Of a DNA stretch of 64,000 nt, positions 18,172 to 26,418 are shown piece after piece (the first letter of the stretch is position 1; every line of letters starts with the position of its first letter). Made by a program: the position numbers and the translations under genes. Below the pieces are notes generated by a model that was given only the letters and a program-made list of their open reading frames with translations, did not search any database and was not told the origin of the DNA. Source of the stretch: an uncultured Aquimarina sp. (GTDB lineage Bacteria > Bacteroidota > Bacteroidia > Flavobacteriales > Flavobacteriaceae); contig CANMLG010000024.1 in the NCBI GenBank assembly GCA_947498765.1, positions 124,001-188,000 on the forward strand, written 5' to 3'.

Positions 18172-18807
18172 ATGTCAGGTATTTTAGATTTATTACAAGG
18201 ACCTATAGGTCAACAAATTATAAGTGGTGTTGCTGGTCAAACTGGTCAATCCGCTGATAAAACTAGTGGTTTACTAAGTATGGCTTTACCTGTATTAATG
18301 GGTGCCATGAAAAAAAACGCTTCTACACCTGAAGGTGCACAAGGTTTATTAGGTGCTCTCAACAATCACCAAGGAGGCATTTTAGAAAACCTTGGCGGTT
18401 TATTTGACGGTGGTGTTGATGATAATGTACAACAAGATGGTGCGGGAATTTTGGGTCATCTATTAGGATCAAAACAACCTGCAGTGGAAAATGCTCTAAG
18501 TAAAGAGTCTGGTATGGATATAGGTGCTGTTGGAAATATTCTTAAAGTAGCAGCTCCATTATTAATGGGTATGGTTGGTAAACAAACACAATCGGCTGGT
18601 ATTTCTGATGCTAATGGATTGGGAAGTCTTTTAGGAGGACTTATGGGTAATTCGGCTAGTTCAAATAGTGGTTCTTCATCAATTCTTACTTCGATTTTAG
18701 ATGCCGATGGTGATGGTAGTATCATTGACGATATAGCTGGAATGGCTATGGGAAGTAAAAAGAAAGGTGGTCTTGGTGGATTATTAGGTGGTCTATTTGG
18801 AAAATAA
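18172..18807 (+). CDS. DUF937 (YidB-like) protein
   Basis: The 211-aa Gly/Leu-rich protein begins SGILDLLQGPIGQQIISGVAGQ and contains two DUF937-like units (about 1-75 and 85-165; PVLMGAMKKNA and PLLMGMVGKQT). A low-complexity Ser/Asn linker follows. The C-terminal DADGDGSIIDDIAGMAMG (about 183-200) has the spacing of an EF-hand calcium loop. No signal peptide is present. The function of the family is unknown. A terminator hairpin follows at 18857. Calcium binding is inferred from the motif only. Confidence 0.8.
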   Translation: MSGILDLLQGPIGQQIISGVAGQTGQSADKTSGLLSMALPVLMGAMKKNASTPEGAQGLLGALNNHQGGILENLGGLFDGGVDDNVQQDGAGILGHLLGSKQPAVENALSKESGMDIGAVGNILKVAAPLLMGMVGKQTQSAGISDANGLGSLLGGLMGNSASSNSGSSSILTSILDADGDGSIIDDIAGMAMGSKKKGGLGGLLGGLFGK

Positions 18808-18856
18808 TTACTAATAAATAAAAAGCCCATATTTTATATATGTGCTTAATAAACAT

Positions 18857-18892
18857 ATGCCGAATTCACTTATGATTTTCGGCATTTTTTTT
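18857..18892 (+). terminator. Intrinsic terminator after the DUF937 gene
   Basis: ATGCCGAA (18857-18864) and TTCGGCAT (18878-18885) form an 8-bp stem followed by a run of T. The hairpin ends immediately before the start codon of the next lipoprotein gene at 18893, so it occupies that gene's leader. Confidence 0.7.
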
Positions 18893-19288
18893 ATGAAATC
18901 AATGCTATACTACATAAGCTTATTTCTTTTTTTGTCGGCATGTGCCACAAAAAAAGAGCATAGCTTTTCTAACGATCAAAAAGAAAAGCCTGTACGTATT
19001 GCAAATGATAGCTTGGAATATGAACTAATTGTTTTTGATATTGGTTTTAATCAATTTTTAAATAGTCAGGCACGACCAAGAGGTTATTACGGAATTAATT
19101 ATTTAGAAAATAGAAATATTTTTTTTGTAACTGAATACAATTTTAGAGCCAGTAATCCAGTGCAATTTAGCGCTATCTATGGCCCTCGGATTGATTATCA
19201 AAACCACATACATTATGGCTATGAAGTAAATTATCTACTATACAATTATTTCTTATTCTTTCAAAAAAAATACCGGCAACGTTTATAA
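18893..19288 (+). CDS. DUF6146-type lipoprotein
   Basis: Starting at ATG 18893 gives a 131-aa lipoprotein with lipobox LSAC; the frame is open 17 codons further upstream but would then read through the terminator. The mature part contains NDSLEYELIVFDIGFNQFL, RPRGYYGINYLENRN and the C-terminal IDYQNHIHYGYEVNYLLYNYFLFFQKKY, conserved features of a Bacteroidetes-only family (DUF6146) without known function. The next gene (DUF6787 type) is a frequent neighbour in related genomes, as I recall. Confidence 0.75.
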   Translation: MKSMLYYISLFLFLSACATKKEHSFSNDQKEKPVRIANDSLEYELIVFDIGFNQFLNSQARPRGYYGINYLENRNIFFVTEYNFRASNPVQFSAIYGPRIDYQNHIHYGYEVNYLLYNYFLFFQKKYRQRL

Positions 19289-19370
19289 AACAATAAAAGT
19301 AACCAATATCCAGTATTATTTAACTTTTACATCCTTTTATAGAGAAAAATTAAATTGTAAATTTGCCGCC

Positions 19371-19676
19371 ATGGAAAAATTGAAAGAACGTTGGGGTATA
19401 AAACACAATTGGGAAGTAATAGTAATTTTTATTGTATTTGCCATTACAGGTACAACAGCCTCCAAATTAGCTGCTCCACTTACTGAATTTATTGGCTTAA
19501 ATAAAGAAACAACCTCAGGCTATATTTTTTGGCCTATCCGAATTTTATTAATTTTCCCTATTTACCAAGTGTTATTAGTTTTCTTTGGTTGGCTATTTGG
19601 TCAATTTAACTTCTTTTGGAATATGGAAAAAAAAATGCTAACACGTTTAGGTTTAGGTCGCTTTTTAAAAGGTTAA
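19371..19676 (+). CDS. Small membrane protein, DUF6787 type
   Basis: The 101-aa protein has an amphipathic basic N-terminus (MEKLKERWGIKHNWE), two membrane helices (about 16-34 and 53-80) joined by a loop, and a basic C-terminus (MEKKMLTRLGLGRFLKG). The pattern matches a small conserved flavobacterial family that I know as DUF6787. The role is unknown. It follows the DUF6146-type lipoprotein by about 80 bp in the same direction. Confidence 0.7.
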   Translation: MEKLKERWGIKHNWEVIVIFIVFAITGTTASKLAAPLTEFIGLNKETTSGYIFWPIRILLIFPIYQVLLVFFGWLFGQFNFFWNMEKKMLTRLGLGRFLKG

Positions 19677-19682
19677 ACTTTT

Positions 19683-19943
19683 TTACTTCCTTGTAATAAC
19701 ATAAGTATAAATCCACATAAGTGTAAATGTTGGTATAATATCTATACCTGGTATTGCTTCTTCTATAAAAGTGATTACTCCTGCTATTTTCCCTTCTCTA
19801 CCTTTATATAACTTAGTCATTAACCAACCCGAAATTGGTGCCCAAATGGCATCACTAGCTTCTCCAATTCCTGGAAACAAATACGATAGCATTCCAACAC
19901 CATCCAATAAAAGACCAATAAGTAGTACTGTATATTTATTCAT
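19683..19943 (-). CDS. Small membrane protein, hypothetical
   Basis: The 86-aa protein has two internally similar halves, each built of a hydrophobic helix and a Pro-Gly-Ile turn (SYLFPGIGEASDAIWAPISG and EEAIPGIDIIPTFTLMW). The duplicated P-G-I/L motif resembles the re-entrant or paired-helix segments of DUF4112-like membrane proteins. It is on the opposite strand from its left neighbour, with the two stops 6 bp apart. No function can be assigned. Confidence 0.55.
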   Translation of the reverse strand: MNKYTVLLIGLLLDGVGMLSYLFPGIGEASDAIWAPISGWLMTKLYKGREGKIAGVITFIEEAIPGIDIIPTFTLMWIYTYVITRK

Positions 19944-19988
19944 AAAGTTTTTATTTAATGAATTACAAAGGTTGTTCCAAAATTCATT

Positions 19989-20519
19989 TTATTTTAAAAA
20001 CTCTTTAAAATAAGTAGCTAGCTTGGTCACTTTAGGATTAATTACTGCTTGACAAAATGCCTGTTCACTATTTAAATTAAAATAGTTAGTATGATACTTT
20101 TCTGCTGGATAAAAATTTTCAAATTTATTTACTTCAGTAACTATAGGCGAAGTAAAAACTTTTTGATCTGTCAACACCTTAATAAAATTTTCTGCTAATT
20201 CTTTTTGTGTTTCAGAAGTATAAAAAATAGCACTACGATAATGTGTTCCCTTATCCGCTCCTTGTCTATTTAATGTTGTAGGGTCATGAGTAGCAAAAAA
20301 AACTTCTAATAAATTTTGATATGCAATTATATTGGAATCAAAAATTACTTCAACAGTTTCGGCATGCCCAGTACGTTCTGTAATAACTTCTTTATAAGCA
20401 GGATTTTTAATTGCTCCTCCCGAAAAACCTGAGTGCACTGAAATGACTCCCTTTATACGCTGAAAAACAGCTTCTGTACACCAAAAACAACCTCCTGCAA
20501 AAAGCGCTTTTTCATTCAT
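19989..20519 (-). CDS. msrA: Peptide methionine (S)-S-oxide reductase
   Basis: The 176-aa enzyme carries the MsrA signature GGCFWCTEAVFQ, with catalytic Cys11, near the N-terminus, followed by GVISVHSGFSGG, TGHAETVEV, FFATHDPTTLNRQGADKGTHYRSAIFY and the C-terminal EKYHTNYF. It reduces methionine-S-sulfoxide with thioredoxin. There is no signal peptide, so it acts in the cytoplasm, and no fused MsrB domain. It appears to be monocistronic. Confidence 0.95.
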   Translation of the reverse strand: MNEKALFAGGCFWCTEAVFQRIKGVISVHSGFSGGAIKNPAYKEVITERTGHAETVEVIFDSNIIAYQNLLEVFFATHDPTTLNRQGADKGTHYRSAIFYTSETQKELAENFIKVLTDQKVFTSPIVTEVNKFENFYPAEKYHTNYFNLNSEQAFCQAVINPKVTKLATYFKEFLK

Positions 20520-20619
20520 AAGTTATAATTATTAAAATTAAGTCTAAAGTTAGTAGTATTCTTTCCAAAAGAGATCATTTACATTATATAAATATTACAT
20601 AAAATTGTATTTTCACAAC

Positions 20620-21279
20620 ATGATTAAAGCTAAAAACATACGCAAGCATTATGGAAAGTTAGAAGTGCTAAAAGGAGTTGATTTACATATCAAACAAGGT
20701 GAGATTATTTCAATTGTTGGAGCTTCAGGAGCAGGAAAAACTACTCTTTTACAAATTTTAGGCTCGTTAGATAATATGGATAAAAATCCAACCAGTAAAT
20801 TGACTATAAATGATGTTGAAATAAACCAACTAAAAGATAAAGCACTTGCCAAGTTTAGAAATGAACAGCTAGGCTTTATTTTTCAATTTCATCAACTACT
20901 ACCTGAGTTTACTGCTTTAGAAAATGTATGTATCCCTGCTTTTATTAAAGGAACATCAAAAAAAGAAGTCGAAACAAAAGCTAAAAAGTTATTAGATTTT
21001 TTAGGTTTATCACACCGATATGACCATAAACCTGATGCTCTTTCTGGTGGTGAGCAACAACGTGTTGCTGTTGCTAGGGCACTCATTAATGATCCAAAAG
21101 TAATCTACGCCGATGAACCTTCCGGTAATTTAGATAGTGAATCCGCAGAAAATTTGCATCAACTATTCTTTACACTAAGAGACACCTTTGGTCAAACCTT
21201 TGTTATTGTTACTCATAATAATGAATTTGCCAATATGGCCGATAGAAAATTAGTAATGAGAGATGGGAACTTGATTTAG
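20620..21279 (+). CDS. lolD: LolD-like ABC transporter ATP-binding protein
   Basis: The 219-aa ATPase (start at ATG 20620, beginning [17 protein letters not shown]; a start five codons earlier is open but unlikely) shows Walker [10 protein letters not shown] (34-42), [18 protein letters not shown] (a LolD/MacB Q-loop signature), [15 protein letters not shown] and Walker [13 protein letters not shown]. It would drive release of lipoproteins from the inner membrane with LolC/E-type FtsX permeases, which are not adjacent here; a stand-alone lolD is common in Flavobacteriaceae. Confidence 0.85.
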   Translation: MIKAKNIRKHYGKLEVLKGVDLHIKQGEIISIVGASGAGKTTLLQILGSLDNMDKNPTSKLTINDVEINQLKDKALAKFRNEQLGFIFQFHQLLPEFTALENVCIPAFIKGTSKKEVETKAKKLLDFLGLSHRYDHKPDALSGGEQQRVAVARALINDPKVIYADEPSGNLDSESAENLHQLFFTLRDTFGQTFVIVTHNNEFANMADRKLVMRDGNLI

Positions 21280-21343
21280 TTTTTTTAGTTTCTTCAAAAA
21301 TAAGAGTATAAAAAAACAACTAACTTATAACAAATAAATCCCC

Positions 21344-22120
21344 TTGAAAAAACTATCCTCAAAAGCACTTAAAGAGTTTTTAGACGAAAAAGCCGCTTTA
21401 TATGAAACTCCAACATTTTTGGATACTGATCCTATTCAAGTGCCTGCTCAATTTTCTGTGAAAGAAGATGCCGAAATTGCAGGTTTTTTAACCGCTACAA
21501 TTGCTTGGGGAAATAGAAAAAGTATACTGACCAATTCTCATAAACTTATGAATATCATGGGACAAAGTCCTTACGATTTTGTCATGAATTATAACGCTGA
21601 TAAACACCTTGAATTATTTGAAGGTTTTGTACATAGAACATTTAACAGTACTGATTTAGCTTATTTTATTAAAGGGTTACAGCATTTATATACGCAGCAT
21701 AAGACTATGGAAAATTATTTTACTCAATTTTCAGATTTTCCTAGAATTAACGATTCAATTACTCATTTTAAACAAGATTTTTTTAATTTACCTCATCCTA
21801 AACGTACAACAAAACACATTAGTGATCCATCAAAAAATTCAGCAGCAAAACGTATAAACATGTTTTTTAGGTGGATGGTTAGATCAAATAAAAATGGAGT
21901 TGACCTTGGACTATGGACAAAAATTAGCTCCAATCAACTCTCATGTCCTTTAGATGTTCATTCTGGTAACGTTGCCAGAAAGCTAGGAATACTTCTACGA
22001 AAGCAAAATGATGCAAAAGCCTTATTAGAATTAGATACAGCTTTAAGAAAACTAGATGCCACAGACCCTGCTAAATATGATTACGCACTATTTGGATTAG
22101 GGGTTTTTGAAAAATTTTAA
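21344..22120 (+). CDS. TIGR02757 family protein
   Basis: The 258-aa protein starts at a TTG (21344) and has the hallmarks of TIGR02757: LKEFLDEKAALYETPTFLDTDPIQVPAQF, ATIAWGNRKSIL, and the C-terminal FFRWMVRSNKNGVDLGLWTKISSNQLSCPLDVHSGNVARKLGIL. The last motif suggests a helix-hairpin-helix DNA-glycosylase-like fold, but no activity is established. It is a conserved Bacteroidetes gene and appears intact. Confidence 0.85.
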   Translation: MKKLSSKALKEFLDEKAALYETPTFLDTDPIQVPAQFSVKEDAEIAGFLTATIAWGNRKSILTNSHKLMNIMGQSPYDFVMNYNADKHLELFEGFVHRTFNSTDLAYFIKGLQHLYTQHKTMENYFTQFSDFPRINDSITHFKQDFFNLPHPKRTTKHISDPSKNSAAKRINMFFRWMVRSNKNGVDLGLWTKISSNQLSCPLDVHSGNVARKLGILLRKQNDAKALLELDTALRKLDATDPAKYDYALFGLGVFEKF

Positions 22121-22142
22121 ATCCTATAAACTATACTAAAAA

Positions 22143-22541
22143 TTAAATCACATTTACATCCAAATAGTTAGTGTGTGTTTTAATTTTATCAATACTTAGT
22201 GGTTTGCTTTCATAAGCAGAAATTATACTGGCATATTTTTCTTTTGTTTCTTCTGCTACATTTAAAGCTGTAGATAACATTACTATTTTTATTATTTCAT
22301 GGTTATTCATCTTTTTTAATTGATCTAAAAATTGCCACCCATTTACTAGAGGCATATTAATATCTAAAAAAATAAGATCTGGAAAATTTTCACTATCAGT
22401 AATTGAACTTAAATAAACTAATGCCTCACTACTACTTTTATAAAATTGTATATCATCAAAACAATTAGAGCGCACTGCTAAACGTTTATTTACAATATTT
22501 GTAGGTAAATCATCATCTATAAAAATAACACTTTGTAACAT
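22143..22541 (-). CDS. Single-domain response regulator
   Basis: The 132-aa protein is a bare receiver: acidic pocket DDD (9-11), phospho-acceptor Asp60 in LIFLDINMPLVNGWQFL, Ser/Thr in MLSTALN and Lys in ESKPLS. There is no output domain, so it probably acts through protein contacts or as a phosphorelay intermediate. The LDINMP..NGWQFLD variant is typical of flavobacterial CheY-like proteins encoded away from chemotaxis genes. No kinase is adjacent. Confidence 0.85.
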   Translation of the reverse strand: MLQSVIFIDDDLPTNIVNKRLAVRSNCFDDIQFYKSSSEALVYLSSITDSENFPDLIFLDINMPLVNGWQFLDQLKKMNNHEIIKIVMLSTALNVAEETKEKYASIISAYESKPLSIDKIKTHTNYLDVNVI

Positions 22542-22686
22542 GCAATAAATTATTACGTATACTATACTAACTCAAAACTAATATACACACCTTTTCCTAC
22601 AAAATACATAAACTACTTAGATTTGTTTATTTTTTTAGTTTTTTACGGCACAAAAATTGATTATTTTTATCTCCTAAGGATCATTT

Positions 22687-23397
22687 ATGACTTTTAAACA
22701 TTGCATATTTTATTTAACATTAATTTTCCCTTTCTGGAAAATTAATGCACAGGAACCTCAACAACAAAAAACATATTCTATTGATTTTAGTGGTCTTGAA
22801 AACAAACCTGATCCTAAAAATGAGCCCAAACCAGAATCTATTATAAATACCAATATAGAAAACCTTGGTTTTTTAAAACAAAAAGCTAATTTATCGCAAA
22901 ATGCAGTAAGCGCCTTTGATATCAAATCAATTATAGATGTTAATAATTTTGGAAAAGAAGAAAAAGATAATCTAAAATTTGGTAAACCCAGTGATACAAA
23001 AACTTATCTTGATATTGCTTATGAGCCTTTACCCTTAAAAACTGACAGTATCGATTTTTTTTACGGAGATATTGATCTAGGAAATTTTAATACTAAATCC
23101 AAATTTTTATACATAATTTTAAAAGACTCCGATGCTGTAGATAGAGATGAAGTAAAAGTAATACTTAATGACAAAACAATTTTTAGGAGAATTACTTTAA
23201 CAGGGCAATTTATAGATTATAAAGTTGCTCTAAATGAAGGAATCAATAAAGTCGAAGTAGAAGCTATAAGTAGTGGTTTTAGCGAACCCGTGACTTGTCA
23301 TATAATTATAGTTGATGATCTAGATCAAAAATTATTAGATAAAAATTTCAATGTTGCTGTTGGTTTTAAAGCTAAATTAGTTGTTATAAAAAAATAA
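22687..23397 (+). CDS. Exported protein of unknown function
   Basis: The 236-aa protein has a signal peptide (cut probably after INAQ, residue 21). The mature part is predicted beta-rich, with a central conserved-looking core KTYLDIAYEPLPLKTDSIDFFYGDIDLGNFNTKSKFLYIILKDSDAVDRDEVKVILND and a C-terminal stretch (GINKVEVEAISSGFSEPVTCHIIIVDD) that resembles an Ig-like or bacterial surface module. No family name is offered. A strong hairpin follows the stop. Confidence 0.6.
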   Translation: MTFKHCIFYLTLIFPFWKINAQEPQQQKTYSIDFSGLENKPDPKNEPKPESIINTNIENLGFLKQKANLSQNAVSAFDIKSIIDVNNFGKEEKDNLKFGKPSDTKTYLDIAYEPLPLKTDSIDFFYGDIDLGNFNTKSKFLYIILKDSDAVDRDEVKVILNDKTIFRRITLTGQFIDYKVALNEGINKVEVEAISSGFSEPVTCHIIIVDDLDQKLLDKNFNVAVGFKAKLVVIKK

Positions 23398-23413
23398 TCT
23401 ATAATTGTTACAA

Positions 23414-23446
23414 AGAGGGTTTAGCCTTATAAACACTAAACCCTCT
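23414..23446 (+). terminator. Hairpin after exported protein gene
   Basis: AGAGGGTTTAG (23414-23424) and CTAAACCCTCT (23436-23446) form a perfect 11-bp stem with an 11-nt loop, 17 bp after the stop codon. There is no long U-tract, so termination efficiency is uncertain. Confidence 0.6.
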
Positions 23447-23502
23447 ACATATTCAAGTTGGTCTCAATTTAATAACATTAACGTAACTTGCTTATATCGT
23501 AT

Positions 23503-23703
23503 TCATAATTTTTCCTTAAAATAATAGTGAGATTTGTCTAGGAAAATTGACAAATAACACCTCCCATTAAATCTAGATATACTGTCCAGTATCTTACATT
23601 TATTAAAATATACTTTATCCCTTTTTTTCAAACAATGTATTAGTCCATAATACAGGTAAAACAAAAAAACTAATAATAAAGGAATAAATGCTCCAATAAC
23701 AAA
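23503..23703 (-). pseudogene. ATG-less small membrane-protein frame (possible remnant)
   Basis: On the minus strand a 66-residue frame runs from a TAA at 23704-23706 to TGA at 23503. It reads like a protein: a hydrophobic helix (FVIGAFIPLLLVFLFYLYYG) and then a basic soluble part ending DKSHYYFKEKL. No ATG is available; an upstream ATG (about 23713) is in another frame and would need a frameshift, while TTG at about residue 13 would cut into the helix. It may be a frameshifted remnant, a gene with a rare start, or chance. It lies downstream of the LysE-family gene on the same strand. Confidence 0.3.
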
Positions 23704-23759
23704 TTAAATTTCATTCTAGTTTATGAATTGTTTAACCAAATATACTAAAAATTAAGCAC

Positions 23760-24365
23760 TTACACAGTATATACATACCATAATACACGTAATGAAAATA
23801 AAATTAAAATGATACCTGTCCCTTTAAACACAAAAAGCAAGCGCTTTTTGGAAAGATACTTTTTAAGTTTTTTTGATAAAATCACTTTACATACATCAGT
23901 AGCAAAAATGCCTATTAATACAGCTGTAAGAAATAATGTTAATTGAAAATTTAGTGAAAATTTACTTTCTCCATAATTATAAACTCCTATCCAAACAACA
24001 AACACAAAAGGGTTAAAAAAATTAATGCTAAAACCTTTAATAAAAAAACTACTTAAATTTTTATCATGTTTTAAATGAGTTGTAGATAAGTCTACTCGCT
24101 TAAACAAATAAAAAAAACCTAAAGCTAAAAGAAGTACTGAACTTATAATTCCTAACCAAAATTGATTTTCAGAAACTGTAATAAAAGTAGAAAAACCATA
24201 TAAACATAAAAGCACACAAATAATATCGCTAACAATTATACCTAATGCGACCATTATACCTGCTTTTATTCCGCTATACAAACTACTATTTAATAGTAAA
24301 AAAAATACAGGACCGATAAAAATGATCATACCCACTCCAATTATAAAACCTTCAATAAATGCCAT
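23760..24365 (-). CDS. LysE-family membrane exporter
   Basis: The 201-aa protein has about six hydrophobic helices and the LysE features: N-terminal GFIIGVGMIIFIGPVFFLLLNSSLYSGIKAGIMVALGIIVSDI, and a central NFFNPFVFVVWIGV with the conserved NP motif. The family exports amino acids or related small molecules. The substrate cannot be deduced. An ATG-less frame lies just downstream and a decayed repeat end just upstream. Confidence 0.8.
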   Translation of the reverse strand: MAFIEGFIIGVGMIIFIGPVFFLLLNSSLYSGIKAGIMVALGIIVSDIICVLLCLYGFSTFITVSENQFWLGIISSVLLLALGFFYLFKRVDLSTTHLKHDKNLSSFFIKGFSINFFNPFVFVVWIGVYNYGESKFSLNFQLTLFLTAVLIGIFATDVCKVILSKKLKKYLSKKRLLFVFKGTGIILILFSLRVLWYVYTV

Positions 24366-24389
24366 TTACTATTTTTTGTATTTATTTTC

Positions 24390-24430
24390 AACCTAGATTA
24401 TGCATTAAAAAATCTATTTCGTCTATGATA
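24390..24430 (+). repeat. Decayed single end of the interspersed repeat (copy C)
   Basis: AACCTAGATTATGCATTAAA and the following 20 bases align with the left end of copies A and B (ATTATGCATTA core, then a diverged version of AATTTATTACGTTATGAA). Only about 41 bp can be matched; the remainder of the 312-bp gap 24366-24677 is AT-rich and holds nothing else I can identify. Confidence 0.4.
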
Positions 24431-24677
24431 TACTATTCTTTACGTTAAAAATGTAATCATAACTAAGGCTGTGTTTTTACTTACAAACATCAACTGGTTC
24501 ATCATTATCGTTCTATCCTACCTTAACTAGCAAAAAAATCAACCTAATCACACTAAATTCTCACCAGTTAGTCGTATAACTCATGTATATTTTCTAAATT
24601 TAAAATAAACTTATACAATATTTACGCTAAACTAATAGTTTAACTAGCCTTTAGTTTTAATAAACCTAAATTTCAAA

Positions 24678-25487
24678 ATGCATCATTTTAGTACTTATTT
24701 ATTTTCACTTCTATTTTTATTTATATCCTGTAGTGCTAGTAAAATAAATATAGTGTCTTCTTTACCCAAAAATTTAAAAGAGATTTCAGCTATTGAAATC
24801 ACTGATTCATCTAATACCTTATGGATGATTGAGGATTCGAATAATAAAAATATCTTATATGGCTTAAATTTAAAGGGTGAAATTATTAAGCAAATAACTT
24901 TAAGTGATATTAAAAACAATGATTGGGAAGATTTAACTAGTGACCCCCAAGGAAATATATATATTGGTGATTTTGGAAACAATAGCGGTAAACGAAAAAA
25001 GTTCTTTATTCATAAAATAATTTCCCCACAGGTATCACCTTTAAAAACAACTCCAATTACTACAAGTTTCAAATTTTCAAAAAAATATATTAAAAAGGAT
25101 TTTGAAGCCTTCTTTGTATGGAATAATAATTTTTACCTTTTTAGTAAAGAAAATAAAACAACCACTATTTTTAAAGTTCCTAACTTACCAGGAAATCAAA
25201 AAGCTCAATTTATTGGAAGATTAAATTTAAAAGGAAAAAGGAATCCAATTACTTCAGCTGATATTAGTGACGATAAAAAAACTATTATACTCCTTAATCA
25301 TAATAAATTTTGGTCACTCACTAATTTTAATGAGGGAGATTTTTCAAACAGTTTTATTCAAGAAATTGATTTAGGGCATTCTTCACAAAAAGAAGGTATC
25401 TGTTTTAAAAATAAAAATACGGTTTATATTACTGATGAAAAAACGAATACAAGTACTGGTAACATATATGAATTTAAAATTTTTTAA
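24678..25487 (+). CDS. Lipoprotein with predicted beta-propeller (SdiA-regulated/NHL-like)
   Basis: The 269-aa protein has a lipoprotein signal (LLFLFISC, Cys18). The mature part has the rhythm of propeller blades: LKEISAIEITDSSNTLWMIED, NDWEDLTSDPQGNIYIGDFGNN, KDFEAFFVWNNNFYLFSKE, ITSADISDDKKTIILLNHNK and KEGICFKNKNTVYITDEKTN. The DWEDLT..GNIYIGDFGNN and KEGICF motifs recall the SdiA-regulated/esterase-like phytase families. It is probably tethered to the envelope; enzymatic activity is unproven. There is no operon partner. Confidence 0.65.
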   Translation: MHHFSTYLFSLLFLFISCSASKINIVSSLPKNLKEISAIEITDSSNTLWMIEDSNNKNILYGLNLKGEIIKQITLSDIKNNDWEDLTSDPQGNIYIGDFGNNSGKRKKFFIHKIISPQVSPLKTTPITTSFKFSKKYIKKDFEAFFVWNNNFYLFSKENKTTTIFKVPNLPGNQKAQFIGRLNLKGKRNPITSADISDDKKTIILLNHNKFWSLTNFNEGDFSNSFIQEIDLGHSSQKEGICFKNKNTVYITDEKTNTSTGNIYEFKIF

Positions 25488-25512
25488 TAGGCTTATAAAA
25501 AACTATAATGAC

Positions 25513-26073
25513 CTATAATCTTATAATCTTATAATCAAACAAGCAATCTTCTAACACCTGTCCATTTCCTATATTATGAACTATTAGATTTCTTTTATTA
25601 TCTTTTGATTTTTTGTTTACCACAATACCAATATGGGTTAAAGCCCCACCCAAATCCCAACAAACAATATCCCCTGGTAAATAATCTTTTGAGTTATTAG
25701 TAATTTGCTTTTCTATTCCTTTTCTTTTAAAAAATGCCATTAAATTAGGCACTCTTCTATGGTCAATATTTTTATCGGTATGTTTTAATCCCCAGATTTT
25801 AGGATACACATTAAAATTCGTTTTCATATCATTATGAACAAATTGTTGCAAATCAACACCAACTTTTCGGTAAGCTCTAATAATAACATCTGTACAAACT
25901 CCTTTTCCACTAGGTATATCTCCGTTAGGGTAGTCTATAGAAAAATAGCTCGGATCATAAACCACTACTTGTTTTGTTAATTCTAATGCGCAATTTGAAA
26001 GTTTTAAAGGATCAATCATTGTTTGCGAAAAACAATAATTAGTTATCAGTAATAAAAATAGTAATGGCTTCAT
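25513..26073 (-). CDS. DUF1287 exported protein
   Basis: The 186-aa protein has a short signal peptide (cut near CFSQ) and DUF1287 motifs: YFSIDYPNGDIPSGKGVCTDVIIRAYRKVGVDLQ, HDMK-like HNDMKTNF, HRRVPNLMAFFKRKG and PGDIVCWDLGGALTHIGIVV. The Cys/His arrangement (GVCTDV, LTHIGIV) is that of an NlpC/P60-like cysteine peptidase, so a cell-wall role is plausible but unproven. The start overlaps the previous gene's stop by 4 bp. The last codons contain a three-fold octamer repeat. Confidence 0.82.
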   Translation of the reverse strand: MKPLLFLLLITNYCFSQTMIDPLKLSNCALELTKQVVVYDPSYFSIDYPNGDIPSGKGVCTDVIIRAYRKVGVDLQQFVHNDMKTNFNVYPKIWGLKHTDKNIDHRRVPNLMAFFKRKGIEKQITNNSKDYLPGDIVCWDLGGALTHIGIVVNKKSKDNKRNLIVHNIGNGQVLEDCLFDYKIIRL

Positions 26074-26378
26074 TTTATGTCATCAATTAATGTTTCATAA
26101 TGCTCTACTATTGGAAATGGTTCATAATAATGATGTAGTAACTTTTTCCATTTTGAATAAACTTCTGATTCTCGAAAACTCTTAGTATGATCTTCAATGG
26201 TTTCCCATTTTACAAGTAAAAGGTATTTATCTGGTATTTCAATACATTTTTTTAAAGTATGTGAAATATATCCATCAATAGAACTAATATATTTTTCAGC
26301 ACTGCAAAAATCTATTTCAAATTGTTTACTCAGGCCATTTTTAATATTCAAAGTAGCTACTTCTAAAATCATATCCAT
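26070..26378 (-). CDS. Antibiotic biosynthesis monooxygenase-domain protein
   Basis: The 102-aa protein is a small ferredoxin-like ABM-fold domain: ILEVATLNIKNGLSKQFEIDF, ISSIDGYISHTLKKCIEIPDKYLLLVKWETIEDHTKSFRESEVYSKWKKLLHHYY. The Gly-Tyr and WE..EDH..FR motifs are typical. Members are dimeric oxygenases of quinol-like or unknown substrates, and many are uncharacterised. It is translationally coupled to the DUF1287 gene through an ATGA overlap. Confidence 0.75.
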   Translation of the reverse strand: MDMILEVATLNIKNGLSKQFEIDFCSAEKYISSIDGYISHTLKKCIEIPDKYLLLVKWETIEDHTKSFRESEVYSKWKKLLHHYYEPFPIVEHYETLIDDIK

Positions 26379-26418
26379 TTATTTAAAACAAGTCAATACT
26401 TTACAAAAAGAGCTAGAC

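Noticed and set aside
25514-25537. Octamer repeat TATAATCT x3 as a regulatory array
   Set aside because: It overlaps the last codons of the DUF1287 gene and is simple AT-rich sequence; it does not share the his-spacer heptamer format.
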